A model generated the notes under the pieces. That model had not been told where the DNA came from and did not search any database. It saw only the letters and a program-made list of their open reading frames with translations. DNA of 6,546 bases from Dehalococcoidia bacterium (GTDB lineage: Bacteria; Chloroflexota; Dehalococcoidia; Dehalococcoidales; W693). Shown in pieces: positions 1 through 6,108 of the stretch; position 1 is the first letter of the stretch, and every line of letters starts with the position of its first letter. The translations under genes were made by a program, and so were the position numbers. Location of the stretch: NCBI GenBank assembly GCA_011170385.1, contig DUFE01000052.1, positions 1 through 6,546 of the forward strand, in the 5' to 3' direction.

Positions 1-1319
1 ACCTGGGGGTGGTGACCATAAATGAGCATAGTGGTCTTTACGCCATAAATGGTGGGGGAGGGGTTGTGGAATATGCTGTTAAGATGCGACGCCTGCCGCA
101 AGAACTTATGATGGATACCCTGCTGGCTGAAAACAGGGTGTCGCCGGAGATGATAGCCCGCATGGCGGAAAAAGTGGCGGCTTTTCACAAGCAGGCGGAG
201 ACCGGCAGGGAAATCAACGAATACGGTGGGCTGGAGACAATCGTCCAAAACACCGAGGAGAACTTCAGCCAGACGGAGAAATATTTCGACCGGGCTATAT
301 CACAGCGCCAATATCAGGGGATCGTGGATTATACCCGTGGCTTTATCAGGGATAACGCCGCTACGTTTAAGAAACGGGTACAGGATGGCTATATAAGGGA
401 CTGCCATGGAGACCTTCATGCGGCACATATCTGCTTCAGGGACGGCATCTGCATCTACGACTGCATCGAGTTCAACGACCGCTTCCGCTACGGCGATGTC
501 GCCTCGGAGGTTGCTTTTCTGGTGATGGATTTAGACCACCACAGGCGTGCCGACTTGAGCCGCAACTTTGTCGATAGTTATATAGCTTCTAGCCGGGACG
601 AAGGTTTGAAAGAGCTGCTTAACTTCTACAAGTGCTACCGCGCCTATGTACGGGGTAAGGTCGCCTGTTTCAAACTGGACGACTCTTATATCGGCGAAGA
701 GGAAAGGGCTAAAACCCTTGAAGACGCCACCGGCTACTTCGATCTGGCTTATGCCTATGGCCTGTCTGAACCGATGCTGTTTATCACCAGCGGGCTGGTG
801 GGCAGCGGTAAGTCCGTGCTGGCGCAGTCTTTAGCCGGCAGGCTGGGGCTGGTGGTGATATCGTCAGACGTTACCCGAAAGAGGCTGGCATCCGTACAAG
901 AAACCGAACATCGCTTCGAAGAGTTCGATACCGGCATCTACACCCCAGAGTTCTCCAGAAAAACTTACGACGCGATGTTCATTGAAGCCAGAGGTATATT
1001 AAGCGAAGGCGGCTCGGTGATTATCGACGCCTCTTTTATAAAATCCGGCGAGCGCCAGCGGGCGAGGCAGCTGGCGGGTGAGACCGGCGCTCGTTTCTTC
1101 GTTCTGGAGTGCAATCTGGAAGAGGGGCTAGCCCGCAATCGTCTGGAGCAGCGCTTGAAGGAAGGCTCGGTTTCGGATGGGCGCTGGGAGGTATACCTAA
1201 AACAGAAAGAGAGATACCAGCCGCCGTTGGAAGTATCACCTGATAAACGTGTTATAATAGATAGCTCGCAATCGGTTGATATAATCGTGCGGCAGGTGAT
1301 GGATACGGTAATGAGGTAG
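1..1319 (+). CDS. APH-fold / P-loop kinase fusion protein, 5'-truncated by window edge
   Basis: Two-domain protein of the family annotated as bifunctional aminoglycoside phosphotransferase/ATP-binding protein (COG2187 plus COG0645 type). Residues are counted from the GTG at 9. The frame is open to the window edge, and the first visible residues (LGVVTI, then VVEYAVKMRRLP at 19-30) match the interior of this family. About 70-80 residues are therefore probably upstream, and the GTG at 9 is not the true start. The N-terminal half has the phosphotransferase motif HGDLH (133-137) and DCIEFND (151-157). His140 stands where canonical enzymes have Asn, which I recall as common in this family. The C-terminal half has a Walker A motif GLVGSGKS (262-269), SSDVTRKRL (285-293), a Walker B-like VIID (337-340) and a lid-like SVSDGRWEVY (387-396). 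It probably binds ATP in the cytoplasm. The substrate is unknown and I see no evidence of antibiotic resistance. It reads toward ahcY but ends 76 bases before it. Confidence 0.85.
   Translation, partial: LGVVTINEHSGLYAINGGGGVVEYAVKMRRLPQELMMDTLLAENRVSPEMIARMAEKVAAFHKQAETGREINEYGGLETIVQNTEENFSQTEKYFDRAISQRQYQGIVDYTRGFIRDNAATFKKRVQDGYIRDCHGDLHAAHICFRDGICIYDCIEFNDRFRYGDVASEVAFLVMDLDHHRRADLSRNFVDSYIASSRDEGLKELLNFYKCYRAYVRGKVACFKLDDSYIGEEERAKTLEDATGYFDLAYAYGLSEPMLFITSGLVGSGKSVLAQSLAGRLGLVVISSDVTRKRLASVQETEHRFEEFDTGIYTPEFSRKTYDAMFIEARGILSEGGSVIIDASFIKSGERQRARQLAGETGARFFVLECNLEEGLARNRLEQRLKEGSVSDGRWEVYLKQKERYQPPLEVSPDKRVIIDSSQSVDIIVRQVMDTVMR
1250..1258 (+). promoter_or_regulatory. candidate extended -10 promoter for ahcY-metK
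   Basis: TGTTATAAT is a perfect extended -10 element (TG, one base, then TATAAT at 1253-1258). It lies inside the last 70 bases of the kinase-like gene. A possible -35 (TTGGAA, 1227-1232) is 20 bases upstream, too far to be convincing, but an extended -10 can work with a weak -35. Transcription would start near 1265 and give ahcY a leader of about 130 bases. A chance match in coding sequence is possible. Confidence 0.35.
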
Positions 1320-1358
1320 ACATAAGGGTTGCAATCCCTTCTGGTTAATTTTTTCACA

Positions 1359-1398
1359 TCTCTTTAGTAAGGAGAAGTGGATAAAGGGGGAGAGGTTG
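1359..1398 (+). repeat. purine-rich intergenic repeat, copy A (ahcY leader)
   Basis: Bases 1367-1398 match 3937-3968 at 26 of 32 positions without gaps, sharing the core GGATAAAGGGG. The left part folds as a 7-bp hairpin, TCTCTTT (1359-1365) with AAGGAGA (1369-1375), including one G-T pair. It occupies the same place as the longer palindrome of copy B although the bases differ. The right end runs into the ahcY ribosome-binding region and TTG start codon. Confidence 0.6.
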
Positions 1399-2658
1399 AA
1401 TAAAAACCGGTATGACGTTAAAGACATATCATTAGCCGAAGTAGGTAGGAAGCGCATCGAATGGGCTGGCAGAGAGATGCCGGTGCTGAAGCTGATAGGC
1501 CAGCGCTTCGCCACCGAGAAGCCGCTCAGAGGTATCCGTATATCGGCATGCCTGCACGTTACCACGGAAACGGCTAACCTGATGCTTGCCCTTAAGGAAG
1601 GTGGCGCCGATACCGTACTGTGTGCCTCCAATCCTTTGAGCACACAGGACGATGCCGCAGCTGCTCTGGTGGAATACGGCATCCCGACCCACGCCATCAA
1701 GGGTGAGGATGATAAAACCTACTACAGGCACATAAGCACTGCCCTGGACCACCGACCGCAACTCACCGTGGACGATGGTGCCGATTTAGTAACCACCTTC
1801 CACACCGGGCGGCAAGACCTGATTGAGAATGTCATCGGCGGCACTGAGGAGACCACCACCGGCGTTATCCGGCTGCGCAGCCTGGAGAAAAACGGCATAC
1901 TTAAATACCCTCTGATTGCCGTCAACGATGCCCAGACCAAGCACCTGTTTGATAACCGCTATGGCACCGGGCAGAGTACTTTGGATGGTATAACCAGAGC
2001 CACCAATATCCTCTGGGCGGGCAAGAAGGTGGTTGTCGGAGGTTACGGCTGGTGTGGGCGCGGTGTCGCCATGAGAGCCAAAGGTATGGGCTCACAGGTT
2101 ATAGTTATCGAAGTTGATCCTCTACGGGCGCTTGAGGCGGTTATGGACGGGTTCCAGGTGATGCCGGTGGCGGAGGCGGCACGCGTTGGCGATATATTCG
2201 TTACCGTTACCGGCGATAAGCACGTCATCGGCAAAGAGCACATGGCGGCGATGAAGGACGGAGCCATTCTCGCCAACAGCGGGCACTTCAACGTGGAGAT
2301 AGACATCCCGGCTTTGGAGGAACTATCCAGGAGCAAGCGACGGGTACGCCCCTTTGTCGATGAATATACCTTGAAAGATGGGAGGCGACTTTTCCTGTTA
2401 GGCGAGGGAAGGCTGATAAACCTGGCAGCTGCCGAGGGTCACCCGGCAAGCGTGATGGATATGAGCTTCGCCAATCAGGCATTATGCCTGGAGTATATGG
2501 TAAAGAACCGTAGTAAGCTGTCGGCAAAGGTCTTCTACGTGCCGGAGGAGGTCGATAAGCAGGTCGCCCGCCTCAAACTGGAGTCTATGGGTGTTAAGAT
2601 AGATAACCTGACAGCGGAGCAAGAGAAATACCTGAGCAGCTGGGAAGAAGGGACATAG
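1396..2658 (+). CDS. ahcY: S-adenosylhomocysteine hydrolase (adenosylhomocysteinase), short form
   Basis: NAD-dependent cytoplasmic enzyme that reversibly splits S-adenosylhomocysteine into homocysteine and adenosine, relieving product inhibition of methyltransferases. Visible motifs: LHVTTETANL (53-62), STQDDAAAAL (82-91), catalytic-region EETTTGV (151-157), NDAQTK with FDNRYG (177-190, K182, D186 and N187 equivalent to active-site residues), NAD-binding GYGWCGRG (216-223) and SGHFNVEID (295-303). At 420 residues it is a short form. It ends soon after the NLTAEQEKYL segment and lacks the C-terminal Lys/Tyr tail that reaches the neighbouring subunit's NAD in eukaryotic and most bacterial enzymes. 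The start is TTG: the protein begins where relatives do, no in-frame ATG is better, and AAGGGG at 1384-1389 lies 6 bases upstream. metK follows after 12 bases. S-inosylhomocysteine is an alternative substrate known for the related methanogen enzyme. Confidence 0.95.
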   Translation: MNKNRYDVKDISLAEVGRKRIEWAGREMPVLKLIGQRFATEKPLRGIRISACLHVTTETANLMLALKEGGADTVLCASNPLSTQDDAAAALVEYGIPTHAIKGEDDKTYYRHISTALDHRPQLTVDDGADLVTTFHTGRQDLIENVIGGTEETTTGVIRLRSLEKNGILKYPLIAVNDAQTKHLFDNRYGTGQSTLDGITRATNILWAGKKVVVGGYGWCGRGVAMRAKGMGSQVIVIEVDPLRALEAVMDGFQVMPVAEAARVGDIFVTVTGDKHVIGKEHMAAMKDGAILANSGHFNVEIDIPALEELSRSKRRVRPFVDEYTLKDGRRLFLLGEGRLINLAAAEGHPASVMDMSFANQALCLEYMVKNRSKLSAKVFYVPEEVDKQVARLKLESMGVKIDNLTAEQEKYLSSWEEGT

Positions 2659-2659
2659 A

Positions 2660-2665
2660 AAGGAG
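2660..2665 (+). promoter_or_regulatory. metK Shine-Dalgarno sequence
   Basis: AAGGAG lies 5 bases before the metK ATG at 2671, inside the 12-base gap after the ahcY stop. This is a strong ribosome-binding site. It fixes the metK start and supports translation of both genes from one message. Confidence 0.8.
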
Positions 2666-2670
2666 AATAG

Positions 2671-3879
2671 ATGAGTAACAGCTTTGAAAGCTCCCCGAAC
2701 TATATGTTCACCTCGGAATCGGTTACCGACGGGCACCCGGATAAGATGTGCGACCAGATATCAGACGCCATCCTGGATGCCATTCTAAAGCAAGACCCGT
2801 ACGGCAGGGTAGCCTGCGAGGTAGCTACCAACACCGGGCTGGTAATGGTTCTCGGAGAGATCAGCACCAGGTGTTATGTTGATATCCCCCGCATTGTACG
2901 GGACACGGTGCGTGACATCGGCTATACCAGACCCGAATACGGCTTTGATTGCCATTCCTGCGGAGTGATGGTCTCCATCACCGAGCAGTCCGCTGATATA
3001 GACCTGGGGGTCAGCAAATCGGTGGAAGCCAAGGCAAGCCAGGCTGCTGATGATCTGGATACCGTCGGCGCCGGCGATCAGGGAATGATGGTTGGCTACG
3101 CCTGTAAAGAAACGCCGGAGCTGATGCCTCTGCCCATATCACTGGCGCATAAACTGTGCCTCCGGCTGGCTGAGGTGAGAAAGGACGGGACACTGCCATA
3201 CCTAAGACCGGACGGCAAATCACAGGTGACGGTGGAATATAAAAACGGCACGCCGAAGCGGGTCGACAGCGTGGTTATCGGCGCACAGCACGATCCCAGC
3301 GTCAGCCATGACCGCATCAAGCAGGATATTATAAAGCACGTGATCAGGGAAGTCATTCCCGCGGGGATGATAGACGATAATACCAGGTACTATGTCAACG
3401 CCACTGGCAGGTTCGTCATCGGCGGACCTGTCTCTGATACAGGCTTCACCGGGCGGAAAATCATAGTCGATACCTATGGCGGAGTTGCCCGTCATGGCGG
3501 CGGCGCCTTCTCCGGCAAAGATCCCACCAAGGTGGACCGCTCCGCCAGCTATATGGCGCGCTACATTGCCAAGAATCTGGTTGCCGCCGGCATTGCTGAC
3601 AGGCTGGAGATACAGATCGCCTATGTTATCGGTGTTGCCCACCCGCTATCCGTTTCCGTGGAGACCTTCGGCACCGGCAAGATAGATACCCAGCAAATTA
3701 AAGGACTGATTAAGAAACACTTTGACCTCCGCCCGGCGGCTATCATCAAGGCCCTCAATCTCCGCCGCCCGATATTCAAACAGACCGCCGTTTACGGGCA
3801 CTTCGGCAGGACGGATATAGACTTGCCTTGGGAAAAGACGGATAAAGCCGATATCCTGCGAAAAGAGGCAGGACTATAG
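2671..3879 (+). CDS. metK: S-adenosylmethionine synthase (methionine adenosyltransferase)
   Basis: Makes SAM from methionine and ATP, releasing phosphate and pyrophosphate; cytoplasmic, normally a tetramer needing Mg and K ions. The sequence carries the family signatures in order: FTSESVTDGHPDKMCDQISD (13-32, with catalytic-region His22), the GAGDQGMM ATP-binding motif (133-140), TGRFVIGGP (245-253), DTYGG (267-271) and the P-loop-like GGGAFSGKDPTKVDRS (276-291). Length (402 residues) is slightly above the 384 of E. coli MetK. It opens with ATG behind a good Shine-Dalgarno sequence and ends with TAG followed at once by TAA. It sits 12 bases after ahcY on the same strand, so SAM synthesis and removal of its by-product are probably co-transcribed. 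No SAM riboswitch can lie in so short a gap. I see no disruption or missing motif. Confidence 0.98.
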   Translation: MSNSFESSPNYMFTSESVTDGHPDKMCDQISDAILDAILKQDPYGRVACEVATNTGLVMVLGEISTRCYVDIPRIVRDTVRDIGYTRPEYGFDCHSCGVMVSITEQSADIDLGVSKSVEAKASQAADDLDTVGAGDQGMMVGYACKETPELMPLPISLAHKLCLRLAEVRKDGTLPYLRPDGKSQVTVEYKNGTPKRVDSVVIGAQHDPSVSHDRIKQDIIKHVIREVIPAGMIDDNTRYYVNATGRFVIGGPVSDTGFTGRKIIVDTYGGVARHGGGAFSGKDPTKVDRSASYMARYIAKNLVAAGIADRLEIQIAYVIGVAHPLSVSVETFGTGKIDTQQIKGLIKKHFDLRPAAIIKALNLRRPIFKQTAVYGHFGRTDIDLPWEKTDKADILRKEAGL

Positions 3880-3893
3880 TAAAAAGGGGGAGT

Positions 3894-3914
3894 TTGAGGG
3901 GCGAAGCCCCTCAA
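3894..3914 (+). terminator. stable GC-rich hairpin after metK, possible terminator
   Basis: TTGAGGGGC (3894-3902) pairs perfectly with GCCCCTCAA (3906-3914) around a GAA loop. The apex GCGAAGC is an unusually stable mini-hairpin sequence. It begins 15 bases after the metK stop, a normal place for a terminator. No T-run follows on this strand, so it is not a classical intrinsic terminator. It may instead protect the 3' end of the ahcY-metK message or belong to the adjoining repeat. Confidence 0.45.
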
Positions 3915-3923
3915 CAAATCACT

Positions 3924-3968
3924 TCCCCTTCCCCTTGTAAGGGGAAGGGGATAAAGGGGATAGGGTTG
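3924..3968 (+). repeat. purine-rich intergenic repeat, copy B, with 13-bp palindrome
   Basis: Bases 3924-3936 pair perfectly with 3939-3951 around a GT centre: TCCCCTTCCCCTT and AAGGGGAAGGGGA. The rest of the unit, GGATAAAGGGG (3949-3959) and then ATAGGGTTG (3960-3968), aligns with copy A at 26 of 32 positions over 3937-3968. This is the most symmetric of the three copies. It lies between metK and the mutase gene, just after the GC-rich hairpin. Confidence 0.65.
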
Positions 3969-3995
3969 GTAAAAAATACCACTAAACTATATTAT
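3966..3995 (+). promoter_or_regulatory. candidate promoter for the phosphohexomutase gene
   Basis: TTGGTA (3966-3971, 4 of 6 matches to the -35 consensus) is followed after 16 bases by TATATT (3988-3993) or after 18 by TATTAT (3990-3995), each 5 of 6 matches to the -10 consensus. It is in the only AT-rich part of the gap and downstream of the metK hairpins, where a separate promoter would be expected. The leader would be nearly 200 bases. The -35 overlaps the last bases of repeat copy B. Confidence 0.35.
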
Positions 3996-4017
3996 CTATA
4001 CCCACCCGACGCCATTC

Positions 4018-4040
4018 AAGGAAGGTGGATAAAGGGGTTG
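4018..4040 (+). repeat. purine-rich intergenic repeat, copy C (diverged)
   Basis: AAGGAAGGTGG followed by ATAAAGGGGTTG shares the 12-base string TGGATAAAGGGG with copy A and the 11-base core with copy B. It lacks one base in the left purine block and the bases between the G-run and TTG. No clear palindrome remains on its left side. Its AAAGGGG (4031-4037) sits 5 bases before the ATG at 4043, so it could act as a ribosome-binding site for the short ORF there. Confidence 0.45.
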
Positions 4041-4193
4041 TTATGGAAGTAAACGAAGTTGGGAGAATTGGCCACTACACCCCTACCTACATAGCTTTAT
4101 CTTCCCACCCAGCCCGCCCTTGGCAAGTGGGATTAGATATAAAGAACCATCCACCGCCCTCGGAGAAACAGGAGACGCCGTCCTTTAAAGAAA

Positions 4194-5627
4194 ATGACAG
4201 GCAATAAACCTATAAAGTTCGGTACTGACGGCTGGCGAGGCATCATCGCCGAAGACTTCACCTTCGATAACGTCCGCCTCTGTTCACAGGCAGTTGCTAA
4301 ATACCTCAAAGACAGCGGGCTGGCGCAAAAAGGACTGGTTATCGGCTACGACACCCGTTTCGCCTCCGAGTACTTTGCCATAGCCGCCGCCGAGGTAATC
4401 TGTGGTAACGGCATAAAGGTATATCTCTGCGATGAGACCACTCCCACGCCCGTCGTCAGCTACGGCGTCATCGCCAAAGAAGCCGGCGGTGGCATCGTTA
4501 TAACCGCCAGCCATAACCCAGCGCAGTGGAACGGCTTAAAGTACAAGTCTTCAGATGGCGCCAGCGCTCCGACGGAGGTCATCGCCGAACTGGAGAAGAA
4601 TATCACTGCTATCACTGAAAAGGGTAAGATAAGCCGTATTTTGCTACCAGAAGCACGGAAAAGAGGGCTTCTGGAGGGTATAGACCCGGCGCCGATTTAT
4701 ATGGAGCAGATAAAGAAACTGGTTGACCTCGACGTGCTAAGAAAAGCCGGGCTGAAGATAGCCGTTGATTCGATGTACGGCGCTGGTATCGGCTACTTTA
4801 AGATGCTTCTAGGCGGCGACACCACCAGTGTTATTGAGATAAACGGCGAGCGCAACCCCGCCTTCCCCGGCATGAAGCAGCCGGAGCCGGTTGCCATCAA
4901 TCTCGATGGGCTGTCGGAAAAAGTCAGGGAAGAGAAGACAGACGTCGGCATTGCCACCGACGGCGATTCAGACCGCATCGGCATCATGGATGAAAACGGC
5001 AGTTTCCTGACCCAGCTGCAGGTGTTCGCCCTGATAGCGCTGTATCTGCTGGAGGTGCGCGGTGAGCGCGGCGCCATTGTCAAGACGATAACCAGAACAA
5101 ATATGCTTTACCGCCTGGGCGAGATATTCGATGTACCGGTATATGAAACGCCGGTTGGCTTTAAGTATATCGCCCCTATAATGCTGGAACGGGATGCCCT
5201 CGTCGGAGGGGAGGAAAGTGGTGGTTATGGCTATCGCGGGCACGTCCCGGAGCGTGATGCCATACTATCGGGCCTCTATTTTCTCGACTTTATGACAAAG
5301 ACGGGCAAGACCCCATCGCAGTTGCTTGATTACCTCTACAGCAAGGTCGGCCCCCATCACTACAGCCGCGTGGATGTCGAGTTTGCCGAAGAACAGAAAG
5401 GGCAGATTATCAGCCGTGTCCAGGATAGCTCTCCGAAGATGCTCGGCGGGGTGAAAGTAGTTGAAAAAAGCACTCTCGACGGGTTTCGCTTTACTCTGAA
5501 AGACTCGTCATGGCTGCTCATCCGCTTCTCCGGCACCGAGCCGCTGCTGCGTATCTACAGCGAGAGCGATAGCAAGCAACGCGCCGGGGAGCTACTAGAG
5601 CTGGGCAAGGATATAGCCGGCGTCTAG
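4194..5627 (+). CDS. phosphoglucomutase/phosphomannomutase family protein (alpha-D-phosphohexomutase)
   Basis: Cytoplasmic enzyme of the superfamily that moves phosphate between C1 and C6 of hexoses (or the equivalent on hexosamines) to feed glycogen, cell-surface sugar and nucleotide-sugar synthesis. All four domain signatures are present: FGTDGWRG (9-16) and the phosphoserine loop TASHNP (104-109, Ser106); the metal loop DGDSDR (256-261, Asp256, Asp258, Asp260); the sugar-binding loop GEESGG (339-344); and the phosphate-binding RFSGTEP (444-450). The length of 477 residues is normal. Sugar preference cannot be read from the sequence; glucose or mannose phosphate are the usual guesses. The ATG at 4194 fits the family N-terminus, and no in-frame start lies close upstream. 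No Shine-Dalgarno sequence is in range; the nearest, AGGAG at 4170-4174, is 19 bases away. The gene converges with rpsI and shares its terminator. Confidence 0.93.
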   Translation: MTGNKPIKFGTDGWRGIIAEDFTFDNVRLCSQAVAKYLKDSGLAQKGLVIGYDTRFASEYFAIAAAEVICGNGIKVYLCDETTPTPVVSYGVIAKEAGGGIVITASHNPAQWNGLKYKSSDGASAPTEVIAELEKNITAITEKGKISRILLPEARKRGLLEGIDPAPIYMEQIKKLVDLDVLRKAGLKIAVDSMYGAGIGYFKMLLGGDTTSVIEINGERNPAFPGMKQPEPVAINLDGLSEKVREEKTDVGIATDGDSDRIGIMDENGSFLTQLQVFALIALYLLEVRGERGAIVKTITRTNMLYRLGEIFDVPVYETPVGFKYIAPIMLERDALVGGEESGGYGYRGHVPERDAILSGLYFLDFMTKTGKTPSQLLDYLYSKVGPHHYSRVDVEFAEEQKGQIISRVQDSSPKMLGGVKVVEKSTLDGFRFTLKDSSWLLIRFSGTEPLLRIYSESDSKQRAGELLELGKDIAGV

Positions 5628-5639
5628 GTGTAACAAAAA

Positions 5640-5667
5640 GGCTGCAAAGCCGGTAGACCTTGCAGCC
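5640..5667 (-). terminator. intrinsic terminator for rplM-rpsI, probably bidirectional
   Basis: GGCTGCAA (5640-5647) pairs with TTGCAGCC (5660-5667): 8 bp around a 12-base loop. On the minus strand the stem is followed directly by TTTTTGTTA (complement of 5631-5639), a classical intrinsic terminator 22 bases after the rpsI stop. On the plus strand ATTCTTT follows the stem, so it may also end the mutase transcript 12 bases after its stop, though less efficiently. Confidence 0.8.
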
Positions 5668-5689
5668 ATTCTTTGAGCCTTATTTAATT

Positions 5690-6085
5690 CTAGCGCTTAG
5701 TGTACTGCGGTGCCTTTCGGGCGCGCTTGAGACCAGGCTTCTTCCGCTCTTTAGCCCGCGAATCGCGGGTTAGCAGCCCTTCTTGTCGCAGCAGGGGTTT
5801 GTATTTCTCGTCTTCCTGCAGCAGGGCTCGAGCGATACCATGGGCAGTGGCATCGCACTGACCTGCTATACCGCCGCCGGCTACCTTGACCAGCACATCG
5901 TATTTACCGACAGTCTCGGTTACCTCCAGCGGTTTCATTATGATCTGGCGGTGAGAGATGAAGGTGAACCGCTCTTCGTAGGGTATTCCGTTTATTATAA
6001 TGGTCCCGCTGCCGGGCATTATCCTTACCTGTGCCACTGCCTCCTTGCGTTTCCCAGTGCCATGAGAATAGGTTTTCTTTTTCAA
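5690..6085 (-). CDS. rpsI: 30S ribosomal protein S9 (uS9)
   Basis: Small-subunit ribosomal protein whose basic C-terminal tail reaches the P-site tRNA region. Family features seen: GTGKRKEAVAQVR (9-21), ING (31-33), AGGGIAGQ (69-76), AHGIARAL (81-88), GLLTRD (103-108), the basic stretch RAKERKKPGLKRARK (110-124) and the terminal QYTKR (127-131), close to the usual QFSKR. The length of 131 residues is normal. The start is TTG: the N-terminus MKKKTYSHGTGKRKEA fits the family, no ATG precedes the conserved part in frame, and GAGG lies 5 bases before the TTG. It follows rplM after 23 bases, the standard L13-S9 order, and is surely co-transcribed with it. It ends at a good terminator. Confidence 0.97.
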   Translation of the reverse strand: MKKKTYSHGTGKRKEAVAQVRIMPGSGTIIINGIPYEERFTFISHRQIIMKPLEVTETVGKYDVLVKVAGGGIAGQCDATAHGIARALLQEDEKYKPLLRQEGLLTRDSRAKERKKPGLKRARKAPQYTKR

Positions 6086-6108
6086 AATAGCCTCACCGAA
6101 TCAACCGA

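Larger units (their letters stand above)
3880..4193. other. 314-base intergenic region between metK and the phosphohexomutase gene
   Basis: No convincing gene is seen here. Contents in order: purine-rich AAAGGGGGAG after the metK stop; a 9-bp GC-rich hairpin (3894-3914); a 13-bp palindrome with repeat copy B (3924-3968); an AT-rich stretch with a possible promoter (3966-3995); repeat copy C (4018-4040); and a weak hairpin (stem 4103-4108 with 4127-4132). A 54-codon ORF (4043-4207) has AAAGGGG 5 bases before its ATG and overlaps the mutase start, but its product resembles nothing I recognise; it is discussed in the findings and not called as a gene. Confidence 0.6.

Noticed and set aside
1..1319. 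Antibiotic resistance gene, from the aminoglycoside phosphotransferase fold
   Set aside because: The fold is shared by many kinases of small molecules. The fusion to a P-loop kinase domain places it in a general housekeeping-type family with no shown link to resistance.
1324..1340. AAGGG/CCCTT hairpin followed by a T-rich stretch after the kinase-like gene, as a terminator
   Set aside because: The stem is only 5 bp with a 7-base loop, and the T-run begins about 9 bases after it. It is too weak and too far for an intrinsic terminator.
1320..1395. SAM or SAH riboswitch before ahcY
   Set aside because: The gap is short, and I see neither the conserved cores nor the multi-helix layout of known SAM or SAH riboswitches. 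Only the repeat hairpin is present.
1236..1700. 154-codon minus-strand ORF across the kinase-ahcY gap
   Set aside because: It is antisense to two well-supported genes, shows no family similarity that I recognise, and has no ribosome-binding support.
4103..4132. TCCCAC/GTGGGA hairpin before the mutase gene as a regulatory element
   Set aside because: There are only 6 paired bases around an 18-base interior, with a bulge needed to extend it. This is common by chance in C- and G-rich intergenic sequence.
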